Below are positions 47,535-55,387 of a DNA stretch of 64,000 nt, in pieces (the first letter of the stretch is position 1; each line of letters begins with the position of its first letter). The notes below the pieces were generated by a model. It was not told where the DNA came from, searched no databases, and saw only the letters and a program-made list of their open reading frames with translations. Source of the DNA: CADEFX01 sp046154585 (GTDB lineage: Bacteria; Pseudomonadota; Alphaproteobacteria; Rhizobiales; Hyphomicrobiaceae); the NCBI GenBank assembly GCA_046154585.1, contig JBJXDX010000126.1, positions 1 through 64,000 of the forward strand, given 5' to 3'. The position numbers and the translations under genes are program-made.

Positions 47535-49118
47535 TTATTTTTCAAACAATTCCATGATGGTCTCGAGCCGGTCAGCTTCGCTCGCCGGCTTGTCCCATCT
47601 AATGCGATTGATACGCGGGAAGCGCATGGCTACGCCGGATTTGTGCCTTGACGATCGCTGTACCGCGTCGAACGCGACTTCGAGAACGAGGCCCGGTGTA
47701 ACCGCGCGCACGGGGCCGAAACGATCGGTCGTGTGGCCGCGCACCCACCGGTCGAGTTCGAGAAGCTCGGCATCCGTGTAACCCGAATAGGCCTTTCCGA
47801 CCGGGACCAGCTCCGTCAGCCCATCGGCATTCGTTGTCCAGGCGCCGAACGTATAGTCGGAATAGTAGGACGAACGCTTGCCCGATCCGCGCTGCGCGTA
47901 CATCAGCACGCAATCGAGCGTCAGCGCCTGCCGCTTCCACTTGAACCAGTGCCCGCGAGGGCGGCCGGCGATGTAGGGGCTCGCGAGGCGCTTCAGCATC
48001 AGCCCCTCGATGCCCAATCCGCGCGTTCCCTGCCAGATCTCCAGCAGTTCCTCCTTGCTCTTCGGCTCTAGTGGAACGGACAGGTCCGTCGATGGCGGAT
48101 GTAGGGCTGCGTGCCAAGCCTCCAGCCTGGCGCGGCGCTCGACGAGCGGCAGTGAGCGCAAATCGACGCCGTCCATCTCCAGCGCATCGTAGAAGCGCAG
48201 GTGGGCTGGGAAGTCGGTAAGCATGCGCTTGGTCACGCTCTTGCGGTTCAGGCGCTGCTGGAGGTCGTTGAACGGCGCCACCTCGTTGCCGCGCACAACT
48301 AGAAGCTCGCCGTCCAGGACAGCATTAAAATTAAGACCGGCGAGAAGCTCGGGGAAACCGCGGCCGATGTCATCGCCGGTGCGGGAGTAGAGGCGCGCCT
48401 CGCCGCGGCCCGCAGCGACCTGCACGCGGATGCCGTCCCATTTCCACTCGACGGCGAAGTCGGCGAGATCGAGCACGTCCCAATCAGCGTCCTCGAGCGG
48501 GTGAGACAGCATCAACGGGCGGAAGACCGGCGCGCCGGAAACATCAGGGCGGGGCGCAAGGCCGTCCAGCCAGCGAAACAACGGCAGGTAGGGTGGCGCC
48601 AAGCCGTGCCAGATCTCCTCGATCTCGCTCACCGGCTTGCCGACCATTTCGGCGGCGGCAGTCTTGGCCAGACGCGCCGATACACCGACGCGCAATGCGC
48701 CGGTCAGGAGCTTCAGCAGAGCCCAGCGCCCGGTCGAGTCGAGGCCGTCGAGCCAGACCTCGAGCCGGCCTTCCAACGCATTGCGATCCATCAGTTCGAG
48801 CTCGGCAACGATGTCGCCGAGACGTGGCGGCACCGGCGTGGCTGGATGCTCGGGCCATGCCAGGGCAACAGTCTCGGCGGTGTCACCGACGTAGTCGCGC
48901 GACAGGCGGAAGAGCTCGGGATCGAGCCGCCGCGTCATGAGGTTCATGAGGGTGCGCCGGACCGGAAACGAGAACGGCAGGCCGTCGGTCAGGGCCGCCA
49001 GCGCATAGCCGCGATCGGGGTCGGGCGTGGTGCGGAAATACTCCTGCATCAGCCGCAGCTTGGCATTTCGGCCAGGCGTGTAGACGAGGTGATCGAGCAA
49101 GTCGGCGAAGGCCTTCAC
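47535..49118 (-). CDS. ATP-dependent DNA ligase (LigC type, cisplatin damage response)
   Basis: A 527-residue ligase. The N-terminal DNA-binding domain (about 1-200: MKAFADLLDHLVYTPGRNAK, LKLLTGALRVGVSARLAKTA) resembles archaeal/eukaryal ligase I. The nucleotidyltransferase core has VEWKWDGIRVQV with the adenylated lysine, YSRTGDDIG (motif Ia), AVLDGELLV (III), LRFYDALEMDG (IIIa), EGLMLKRLASPYIAGR (IV) and HWFKWKRQALTLDCVLMYA (V), followed by an OB-fold. This is the ligase that always occurs with an MBL exonuclease in bacteria, and the exonuclease gene is indeed upstream. It starts with GTG at 49118, directly behind the small frame 49120-49278, and presumably acts in repair of cross-link or alkylation damage. 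Confidence 0.94.
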   Translation of the reverse strand: MKAFADLLDHLVYTPGRNAKLRLMQEYFRTTPDPDRGYALAALTDGLPFSFPVRRTLMNLMTRRLDPELFRLSRDYVGDTAETVALAWPEHPATPVPPRLGDIVAELELMDRNALEGRLEVWLDGLDSTGRWALLKLLTGALRVGVSARLAKTAAAEMVGKPVSEIEEIWHGLAPPYLPLFRWLDGLAPRPDVSGAPVFRPLMLSHPLEDADWDVLDLADFAVEWKWDGIRVQVAAGRGEARLYSRTGDDIGRGFPELLAGLNFNAVLDGELLVVRGNEVAPFNDLQQRLNRKSVTKRMLTDFPAHLRFYDALEMDGVDLRSLPLVERRARLEAWHAALHPPSTDLSVPLEPKSKEELLEIWQGTRGLGIEGLMLKRLASPYIAGRPRGHWFKWKRQALTLDCVLMYAQRGSGKRSSYYSDYTFGAWTTNADGLTELVPVGKAYSGYTDAELLELDRWVRGHTTDRFGPVRAVTPGLVLEVAFDAVQRSSRHKSGVAMRFPRINRIRWDKPASEADRLETIMELFEK

Positions 49119-49119
49119 T

Positions 49120-49278
49120 CTAGTGTCCCGATTCCCAAGTTGGCCAGATCTCGATGCTAGGTTCGGGCGCGAACTTCGGAATAAAAAGGGGCACTAGATT
49201 TATGACCTTGCTCGTGTGATTCAGATCGAGAAATTCGCTCCGAGCGCTCCCGAAAGTACCGGCGAATTTCTCGATCAT
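49120..49278 (-). CDS. 52-codon frame between exonuclease and ligase genes
   Basis: The frame reads MIEKFAGTFGSARSEFLDLN then HTSKVINLVPLFIPKFAPEP and ends PTWESGH. Its ATG overlaps the exonuclease stop (TGATG), and its TAG is one base before the GTG of the ligase, the tightest possible packing, which suggests that ribosomes pass through it. Against it: a 14-base inverted repeat covers its first half (49225-49275), codon use is richer in A/T than in neighbours, and I know no such protein in other ligase-exonuclease operons. It could be an inserted palindrome that happens to stay open. Confidence 0.4.
   Translation of the reverse strand: MIEKFAGTFGSARSEFLDLNHTSKVINLVPLFIPKFAPEPSIEIWPTWESGH
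49225..49275. repeat. 14-base perfect inverted repeat between exonuclease and ligase genes
   Basis: ATCGAGAAATTCGC (49225-49238) and GCGAATTTCTCGAT (49262-49275) with 23 bases between. In RNA it would form a stable hairpin between the two reading frames and may tune ligase expression. It does not resemble the TAGAG-type palindromes at 47294. Confidence 0.75.
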
Positions 49279-50291
49279 CACACTAGGTCCTCCTCCTCGC
49301 GGCCGACGAGCGCGAGGGCGCGGCCGCGCTTGCCCATAAGGCCGATCTGGTGCACGAGAGCTTCCTCCCGTCCGTGCGTGACCCAGATCTCGCCTGCGCC
49401 CGTTTCCTCGATGGTGGTGACCAGCTCGGGCCAATCGACATGATCGGAGATCACAAGGGGCAGCTCGACGCTGTACTGGCGGGCGCGGCCGCGGACACGC
49501 ATCCAGCCCGACGCAAAGGCTGTGACGGGATCGGCGAGCCGGCGCGACCAGCGATCCTTCAACGCCGATGGCGGACACAGGACGATCTCTCCGGCAAGAC
49601 TTTCCTTGGCGTCGCTGACGAGCTCCAGGCGACCGAGCGGAACGCCGAGCTGCTCGTAGAGATCGCAGGCGCTTTTGAGCGCGCCGTGCAGCCAGATGGG
49701 GCGGCCGAAGCCGGCATGGCGCAGAAGCGCGATCAGGCGCTGGCATTTGCCCAGGCTGTAGACACCGATGAGATGCGTGCGTTCGGGGAACGTGCCGAGC
49801 GAGGCGAGAAGACGGCCGATCTCGCGCGCGTCGGGCTCATGCCGGAACACGGGCAGCCCGAACGTCGCCTCGGTGACGAACAGATCGCACGGCACGAGTT
49901 CGAACGGCGGACAGGTGGGATCGGCGCGACGCTTGTAGTCGCCGGACACGACCGCGCGCTGGCCGCCGAACTCGAGGACGATCTGGGCACTGCCGAGGAT
50001 ATGGCCGGCCGGGCGCAGTGTGACATCGACATCGCCAATGGTCAGTTGCTCGCCGTAAGTCAGAGCCTGTTGACTGCGCCCGGCGCCGCTGCCAAGCCGC
50101 ATGCGCATGACGGCGAGTGTTTCCGGTGTTGCGAGCACGGCGTCATGACCGGGCCTCGCATGGTCGGAATGGCCATGAGTGATGATGGCGCGCGCCACCG
50201 ACCCAACTGGGTCAATGTAGAAATCGCCTGGAGGGCAGTAGAGGCCCGACGGGGTCGGATGGAGCCAAGTTTCGAAGCGGGACGGGGACAT
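49278..50291 (-). CDS. Ligase-associated DNA exonuclease (metallo-beta-lactamase/beta-CASP type)
   Basis: A 337-residue cytoplasmic nuclease of the SNM1/Artemis/CPSF group. The metal-binding motif is ITHGHSDHARPGHD (HxHxDH). Further ligands are in LRPAGHILGSAQIVLEFGGQ and AVVSGDYKRRADPTC. The beta-CASP part contains FVTEATFGLPVF and YSLGKCQRLIALL, and the end ISDHVDWPELVTTIEETGA. Bacterial members of this group are linked to the LigC-type ligase, and the opening YCPPGDFYIDPVGSVARAII is typical. It should trim DNA ends before sealing. It is the first gene of the operon; the ligase follows after the 52-codon frame. No damage-response operator is evident upstream. Confidence 0.94.
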   Translation of the reverse strand: MSPSRFETWLHPTPSGLYCPPGDFYIDPVGSVARAIITHGHSDHARPGHDAVLATPETLAVMRMRLGSGAGRSQQALTYGEQLTIGDVDVTLRPAGHILGSAQIVLEFGGQRAVVSGDYKRRADPTCPPFELVPCDLFVTEATFGLPVFRHEPDAREIGRLLASLGTFPERTHLIGVYSLGKCQRLIALLRHAGFGRPIWLHGALKSACDLYEQLGVPLGRLELVSDAKESLAGEIVLCPPSALKDRWSRRLADPVTAFASGWMRVRGRARQYSVELPLVISDHVDWPELVTTIEETGAGEIWVTHGREEALVHQIGLMGKRGRALALVGREEEDLV

Positions 50292-50479
50292 CGATCGATA
50301 TGGTAACGCTGCTGTTGACGCTGCAGATGTTACTCGCGCGCGGGTGCATCAAGAGCAATCCGCTTTTGGATGCGATCTGAGCGGGTTGGCGATCAAGGAT
50401 CAACAGGCTCCTGCAAGGCGCGCAAATTGAATTTGACCCAAACGGAACCGTACGCCCATGATGACCGTGCAGTTTCTCT

Positions 50480-51292
50480 ATGCGGCGCCTCTTTGTTCAG
50501 TGTTTTTTGCGGGGCTTTCCGGTGCGGCGTTGGCGGGCGACAGGCGCTGCTCTTTGTGCAGCGGCCGTCCTGACATGCGAATTGCGGCCGGAACCGGCCC
50601 GAGCCGAGCCCTGGGTCGCGTCGACCAGTACAGCACGCGGCGCACCGACGCTGGAGGCGTCGGCCGGGGCGGATGTCACGGCGCATGGCTGGGCCGTCTA
50701 TTCCAGCCTCATGTCGAGCATCGGCGGAAGCCTTCTGGAAGACGGTTGGCGCATTCGCCTTGGCGGCGGCTACGGCGCCTATTCCTACAGCAGCACCAGG
50801 TGGACCGGGAGTACCGTGGTCGTCGTACCGTTCGACGGCACCGTGACCTTTGCGGATGCGCTCATCGGCTATCAGCAGCGATGGGGTGCTTTGACGCTCA
50901 AGGTGTTTGCAGGTGCAGTGGCGCAGCATAACAGCGTGACGCCAATCGATGTCGAGAGCACTGTACGCGGCACGCGTTGGGGCGGGAAAGGCGCGGTCGA
51001 AGCCTGGCTCGATATCGGTGCCAGCGCGTTCGCCCAGCTCGATCTCAGCTACGCAACGATCTACGACACGTACGGCTCGCGCCTTCGTCTCGGCTACAAA
51101 TTCACGCCACAGCTTTCGATCGGACCAGAAGCCGGCCTCAACGGCAACGTCGACTACGACTCCGGGCGGCTCGGCGCGTTCGTGCGCTATGACGGCACAC
51201 GGGGTGAGATCTCCGTTTCCGCCGGTGCCGCAGGCGACCGCTCCGAGGTGACGGGCGGCTACGCGACGATCAACGCGCTGCTGCGTTTCTGA
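50480..51292 (+). CDS. bcsS: Cellulose biosynthesis protein BcsS-like outer-membrane barrel
   Basis: A 270-residue protein with an N-terminal signal (about residues 18-43, ending ARAEPW). The rest consists of alternating hydrophobic/aromatic strands, as in a small outer-membrane barrel: GWAVYSSLMSSIGGSLLEDG, WRIRLGGGYGAYSYS, DALIGYQQRWGALTLKVFAG, GSRLRLGYKFTPQLSIGPEA, ending TINALLRF with the aromatic last residue typical of such proteins. The pattern and length fit BcsS, found near cellulose genes in Hyphomicrobiales. The ATG at 50480 is a late choice; TTG/GTG starts exist. The polysaccharide synthase pair at 42-45 kb could be its partner. The bases from 50292 to 50479 contain no gene. Confidence 0.75.
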   Translation: MRRLFVQCFLRGFPVRRWRATGAALCAAAVLTCELRPEPARAEPWVASTSTARGAPTLEASAGADVTAHGWAVYSSLMSSIGGSLLEDGWRIRLGGGYGAYSYSSTRWTGSTVVVVPFDGTVTFADALIGYQQRWGALTLKVFAGAVAQHNSVTPIDVESTVRGTRWGGKGAVEAWLDIGASAFAQLDLSYATIYDTYGSRLRLGYKFTPQLSIGPEAGLNGNVDYDSGRLGAFVRYDGTRGEISVSAGAAGDRSEVTGGYATINALLRF

Positions 51293-51417
51293 CACCCGAA
51301 CGGTCCTACCTATCGCCTGCCTCAGTTCCGGCGCGCTTACAGCCATGATCTGTGCTAGAATCAACGAATAAGGGGCCTGCTAAATGGTCTCGGACGTTCC
51401 GTCAGATGGAGGCAAGC

Positions 51418-52227
51418 ATGAAAGCCATTCTCGTTCCATCGGACCAGGGCGAGCACATGCCCTCGGTTCTTGCCACGGCAGAATTGCTGGGCCGCCAGTT
51501 TGAAGGCACGCTGGAGGGCGTGGCGCTGCGGCCGATCCACGTCGAGATCGTTGCTCCCGACCCGATCGTCGCCGTCACCTTCCCACCTGCGGACTGGAAC
51601 GACGCGGAGTTTGTGGGCAAATCGCGGCGTCTGTTCGACGAGCACTTCGCAGGCAAGCAAGGTCTGCGCGCGCGCTGGCGGGCAGGCCCCTCCATAGATG
51701 ATGCGGGCCTGGGCAGCCTCGCGCGTGTTTACGACGTGGTCGTTCTCGGCCGGCCGAACAATTCTGGAACCGGGCCGCGCATGACGACGCTGGAGGGCGC
51801 GCTGTTCGAGAGCGGCAGACCGGTGCTCATTGCACCGCCAACGCCGCCAACGAGCCTGGGGGAGAACGTGGTCGTCTCCTGGAACCAGAGCACCGAGCAG
51901 GCGCGCGTCACGGCGGACGCCCTTCCTTTGCTCAAACGAGCAAAAAACGTCACCGTCCTTGCGGTGGAGGGGCTGATCGTGCCTGGCCCCACGGCCGCGC
52001 AATGCTGCGACTGGCTGGCGATGCACGGTGTCAATGCGCGCGAGCTGTCGGTGGGCCACGGCGGCAAGAAATCGGGCGACGTGGTGCTGACCGAAGCCAA
52101 GAAACTGGGCGCAGACCTGATCGTCAAGGGGGCCTATACGCAAAGCCGGCTCAGGCAGATGATCTTCGGCGGCGCCACGAGCCATCTTCTGGCGCACAGC
52201 ACCATCCCCATCCTCATGGCTCATTAA
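51418..52227 (+). CDS. Universal stress protein (two UspA units)
   Basis: A 269-residue cytoplasmic protein formed by two UspA folds. The first (about 1-140: MKAILVPSDQGEHMPSVLAT, VYDVVVLGRPNN, FESGRPVLIAPP) is degenerate. The second (about 145-269) has VVVSWNQSTEQARVTADALP and ends LGADLIVKGAYTQSRLRQMI, FGGATSHLLAHSTIPILMAH. The last contains the ATP-binding GxxS-x9-GS-like segment in a modified form (GAYTQSRLRQMIFGGATS). GGAGG stands 6 bases before the ATG at 51418, which is why I prefer it to the longer frame from 51352. It stands alone; the convergent MFS gene ends 58 bases downstream. Usual role: protection of resting or stressed cells. Confidence 0.9.
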   Translation: MKAILVPSDQGEHMPSVLATAELLGRQFEGTLEGVALRPIHVEIVAPDPIVAVTFPPADWNDAEFVGKSRRLFDEHFAGKQGLRARWRAGPSIDDAGLGSLARVYDVVVLGRPNNSGTGPRMTTLEGALFESGRPVLIAPPTPPTSLGENVVVSWNQSTEQARVTADALPLLKRAKNVTVLAVEGLIVPGPTAAQCCDWLAMHGVNARELSVGHGGKKSGDVVLTEAKKLGADLIVKGAYTQSRLRQMIFGGATSHLLAHSTIPILMAH

Positions 52228-52285
52228 TATCGGTCATCGGATCACGCAGCGCGCCATCCGATTGCGGCATTCCCTCCGGGGCGGC

Positions 52286-53572
52286 TCAGGTGTCCGCGGC
52301 CGGAGGACGGCCAATGCGCTCGTGCCTGAGGCTGGGCACGACCCAGAAGCTCGCCAGTCCGAGCAGCGATCCCATCATGCCGAGAAGAAACGACGCGTAG
52401 TACGTGCCGGTGATCTCGTGGAACCAGCCTGAGACGAACGAGCCGATGCCGGCGCCGATACCCATGGCCAGGGACATGGTGCCGAAGATTGCCCCGACCC
52501 CTCCTCCGGGGAACAGCACTGTGATGAAGGCGAGGATGATCGGTCCGCGCGCGCCCTGCATCAAGCCGAAAAACAAGACGAAGCCGTAGACCAGAAGCAG
52601 CGACGGGAAAACGGCAACCAGAATGAGCGACGATGTACCAAGGATCGACAGCACATAGGACAGCGAAACCGCTTGCCTGCGCCCGATGCGGTCCGACAGC
52701 CAGCCGATGGTGATGATACCGACCACGGAGAGGGCGCCGGTCAGGCCGAACGCGCTGGCGGCGACGAGGGGATCGAACCCCTGCTCAACCAGATAGGCGA
52801 CCGACTGCGGCAGTACGCTGTAGGCGGCGACCGAGGTCCAGAAATACGCCGCGGCAAGACCCCAGAATGCCGACGTGCGCACGGCCGTCGATACGCGCCA
52901 CGCGCCTTGCGGCAATTGGGCGGCCTCCCGCCGTTTCGCCTGCCATTCCGGCGACCCTTCAGTCACCCGATCTAGCGGCAGCAGCAGGATGAGGGGAATG
53001 AAGAACAGAACGCCCATGCCGAGAAGCTGGTGCGTCGATCGCCAGCCGTACCTTGCGAGCAATATCTGCGTCAGTGGCGGCAACAGGAGCATGCCGGCCC
53101 CGACTGCCGCGTACGGCAGCGACATGATGGATCCGATGCGTGTCGTGAACCAGCGCGACAGCAGGCTCGATGCAATCACCATACCCAGCGCCGCGGAGCC
53201 TAAGCCTCCCAACAGCCCCACGCAGAGATAGTAGTGCCAGACCGACGTCGCCAACCCGGCCAGCGCATACCCCAAGCCAAGTACCGTTAAACCGAAGCCG
53301 TACGTGATGCGCGCGCCGAGCCGGTCGATGAGCTGACCGGTAAACGGCGCGGAGAACCCGTAAGCCATGGCAAAGATCGAATACGTCGCCGTCATTTCCG
53401 CACGCGTGGCGCTCAGCCCTCGCTCGACCGGCAGCAGGAACACGGCGAACGTTTCCGTGATCCCGCGGCCGACTGTATTCATGAGGAAGGTGAGGATGAG
53501 CAGGGAAACAAGGAACGCCCGGCTTGCCTCAGATGCGGCTTTGGGATCGTGGTGGTCCAGACCGTGCTGCAT
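52286..53572 (-). CDS. MFS transporter (OFA/monocarboxylate type)
   Basis: A 428-residue inner-membrane carrier with twelve predicted helices. MFS signature loops are GQLIDRLGARITYGFG (between helices 2 and 3) and GWLSDRIGRRQAVSLS (between helices 8 and 9). The start SLLILTFLMNTVGRGITETF followed by VFLLPVERGLSATRAEMTAT, and the second half ITVLFPGGGVGAIFGTMSLA, resemble the oxalate/formate antiporter and monocarboxylate group. It would move a small organic acid. It is followed on the other side by catabolic genes for organic acids, which fits. It is the second of two same-strand genes ending near the UspA gene; upstream 53573 to 53577 leaves no room for a promoter, so transcription may come through 53578-54024. 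Confidence 0.88.
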   Translation of the reverse strand: MQHGLDHHDPKAASEASRAFLVSLLILTFLMNTVGRGITETFAVFLLPVERGLSATRAEMTATYSIFAMAYGFSAPFTGQLIDRLGARITYGFGLTVLGLGYALAGLATSVWHYYLCVGLLGGLGSAALGMVIASSLLSRWFTTRIGSIMSLPYAAVGAGMLLLPPLTQILLARYGWRSTHQLLGMGVLFFIPLILLLPLDRVTEGSPEWQAKRREAAQLPQGAWRVSTAVRTSAFWGLAAAYFWTSVAAYSVLPQSVAYLVEQGFDPLVAASAFGLTGALSVVGIITIGWLSDRIGRRQAVSLSYVLSILGTSSLILVAVFPSLLLVYGFVLFFGLMQGARGPIILAFITVLFPGGGVGAIFGTMSLAMGIGAGIGSFVSGWFHEITGTYYASFLLGMMGSLLGLASFWVVPSLRHERIGRPPAADT

Positions 53573-53577
53573 TTCGC

Positions 53578-54024
53578 CTAGCGGCGCTTCAAGGAGGCGT
53601 AGCCCACCAGGGTCTTGCCGTTGTGGGTCCCAACCCAGCCCCAGGCGAGCTGATCGCCCGCCATCGTGACAGTAATGCTGCCGTCGATGCAGCGCCCCCC
53701 TTTATCGAGGCGACCGCGTGTGATGGTCTCGAGAAAGAAAGTATACCCGCCCGCAGATCCGGCGCGTGTTAGCTTGCCGCCGCACTGGAGGTCGGGGTAG
53801 TCCGTCTCGCCGCCGCTTGCCTGCAGCGTCATCACGATCGAGTAGGGCTTCGAGCCGGGTTGAGTCACGGGTCCCGTCCAGGCGCCGGTGACACCGCCCT
53901 TGGTTTGCGCAGGCGCGGCTTTCTGTTGTGCCGGCGGCTTTGGCTGTTGCGCGACAGCTGGCGGCACAACCATGCCGGCGGCTGCGAGCGTGATCACTCC
54001 GAGCGAAATCCCGACCCTGACCAT
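53578..54024 (-). CDS. Exported protein, unknown function
   Basis: A 148-residue protein starting MVRVGISLGVITLAAAGMVV with a Sec signal peptide (cut near AVA-QQP). A Pro/Gln/Ala linker precedes a compact, beta-rich domain (about 45-148): GAWTGPVTQPGSKPYSIVMT, LQCGGKLTRAGSAGGYTFFL, GRCIDGSITVTMAGDQLAWG, ending VGYASLKRR. Two cysteines (YPDLQCGG and GGRCIDG) could form a disulfide. The GxWxG ... Y ... GKL pattern resembles small lipocalin-like exported proteins, but I cannot place it in a family. It is squeezed between the aminotransferase gene (8 bases) and the MFS gene (5 bases), all on the minus strand, so the three are probably an operon. Confidence 0.75.
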   Translation of the reverse strand: MVRVGISLGVITLAAAGMVVPPAVAQQPKPPAQQKAAPAQTKGGVTGAWTGPVTQPGSKPYSIVMTLQASGGETDYPDLQCGGKLTRAGSAGGYTFFLETITRGRLDKGGRCIDGSITVTMAGDQLAWGWVGTHNGKTLVGYASLKRR

Positions 54025-54032
54025 GCTGCCCC

Positions 54033-55214
54033 CTAGACGCCTTTGGCGAGATACGCCATCGCAACACTCACGCCGCCCGTCTTGTGCGGCACACCGGCGA
54101 GACCAAGGCCCATCTCAACGCCCGCCAGAGCGCCGATCATGGTCAGGTCGTTCGTATCGCCGAGATGGCCGATGCGGAACACCTTGCCCGCGACCTTGCT
54201 GAGGCCGGTGCCAAGCGACAGGTCGAAGGCGTCGAGCGTGATCGTGCGGAAGCGATCGGCATCATGTCCCTCGGGCATCACCACCGCCGTCAGCACAGGT
54301 GAATAATATTTCGCATCCTTGCACAGGATCTCCAGCCCCCAGGCGCGCACGGCACGGCGCGTCGCCTCGCCATGGCGCTGATGGCGCGCGAACACGTTGT
54401 CCAGACCTTCCTCGTGCAGCATGTCGATGGCCTCGGCCAGGCCATAGAGCAAGTTCGTCGCCGGGGTGTAGGGGAAGAACCCGTTCCTGTTATTGGCGAG
54501 CATCTCCTCCCAGGACCAGAACAGCTTGCGGCTTTGCGACGCCTTGGCTGCCGCCAGGGCCTTGTCAGAGACAGCATTGAAGGAGAGGCCCGGTGGCAGC
54601 ATCAGGCCCTTCTGGGAGCCTCCGACCGTCACGTCGACGCCCCACTCCTCATGGCGATAGTCCACAGAGCCGAGCGAGGAGATCGTATCCACCATGAACA
54701 GCGCGGGATGCTTGGCGGCATCGATGGCGCGGCGGATCTCATCGATGTGGGATGTGGCGCCCGTGGCCGTCTCGTTGTGGACGACGCAGACGGCCTTGAT
54801 CGTATGGCCTTTGTCCTCGCGAAGCCGCGCTTCGATGGCGGCCGCGTCGGCGCCCGAGCGCCAGTCGGAGGGGATGAACTCGGGCTCGAGGCCAAGCTTC
54901 AAGGCCATGTTCTTCCACAGAGCGGCGAAATGGCCGGTCTCGTACATCAGCACCTTGTCGCCGGGCGACAGGGCATTGACCAGGGCCGCCTCCCATGCGC
55001 CCGTGCCGGAAGCCGGGTAGATGACGACCGGTCCGCTGGTCTTGAAGATGGTCTTGATCCCGTCGAGCACGCGATGGCCGAGCTTCTGGAATTCCGGCCC
55101 GCGATGGTCGAGCACCGGCATGTCCATGGCGCGCAGGACGCGGTCCGGGACCGGCGTCGGGCCCGGGATTTGCAAAAAATGGCGCCCGGCGCGGCGTTGC
55201 GGCTGGTTGGACAT
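54033..55214 (-). CDS. Class V aminotransferase, serine-glyoxylate/aspartate-glyoxylate type
   Basis: A 393-residue PLP enzyme. It opens HFLQIPGPTPVPDRVLRAMD, the usual start of serine/alanine-glyoxylate aminotransferases, followed by VVIYPASGTGAWEAALVNAL and AVCVVHNETATGATSHIDEI. The PLP-binding Asp is in LFMVDTISSLGSVDYRH, and the PLP lysine lies in GGSQKGLMLPPGLSFNAVSD (about residue 198). It would transfer an amino group onto glyoxylate or hydroxypyruvate (photorespiration-like, serine cycle, or beta-hydroxyaspartate routes). Its start diverges from the FAD/Fe-S dehydrogenase gene over a 173-base gap, suggesting joint control. Function at the level of substrate is inference. Confidence 0.9.
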   Translation of the reverse strand: MSNQPQRRAGRHFLQIPGPTPVPDRVLRAMDMPVLDHRGPEFQKLGHRVLDGIKTIFKTSGPVVIYPASGTGAWEAALVNALSPGDKVLMYETGHFAALWKNMALKLGLEPEFIPSDWRSGADAAAIEARLREDKGHTIKAVCVVHNETATGATSHIDEIRRAIDAAKHPALFMVDTISSLGSVDYRHEEWGVDVTVGGSQKGLMLPPGLSFNAVSDKALAAAKASQSRKLFWSWEEMLANNRNGFFPYTPATNLLYGLAEAIDMLHEEGLDNVFARHQRHGEATRRAVRAWGLEILCKDAKYYSPVLTAVVMPEGHDADRFRTITLDAFDLSLGTGLSKVAGKVFRIGHLGDTNDLTMIGALAGVEMGLGLAGVPHKTGGVSVAMAYLAKGV

Positions 55215-55387
55215 GGAACGCTCTCCCTCGGTATTGGGGCACTCTCGGCTGCACCGCTTAGCACGCCTTCCCGCGGCTCGCCCAATGGGATTTCTCGACC
55301 CTTCCAGCCGACGGCTTCAACTCGAAGAGGAAATCACGCATTCTCCCGCGGCCCGCAATAGCCACAACAGTAGGCTGCACCTTCTCA

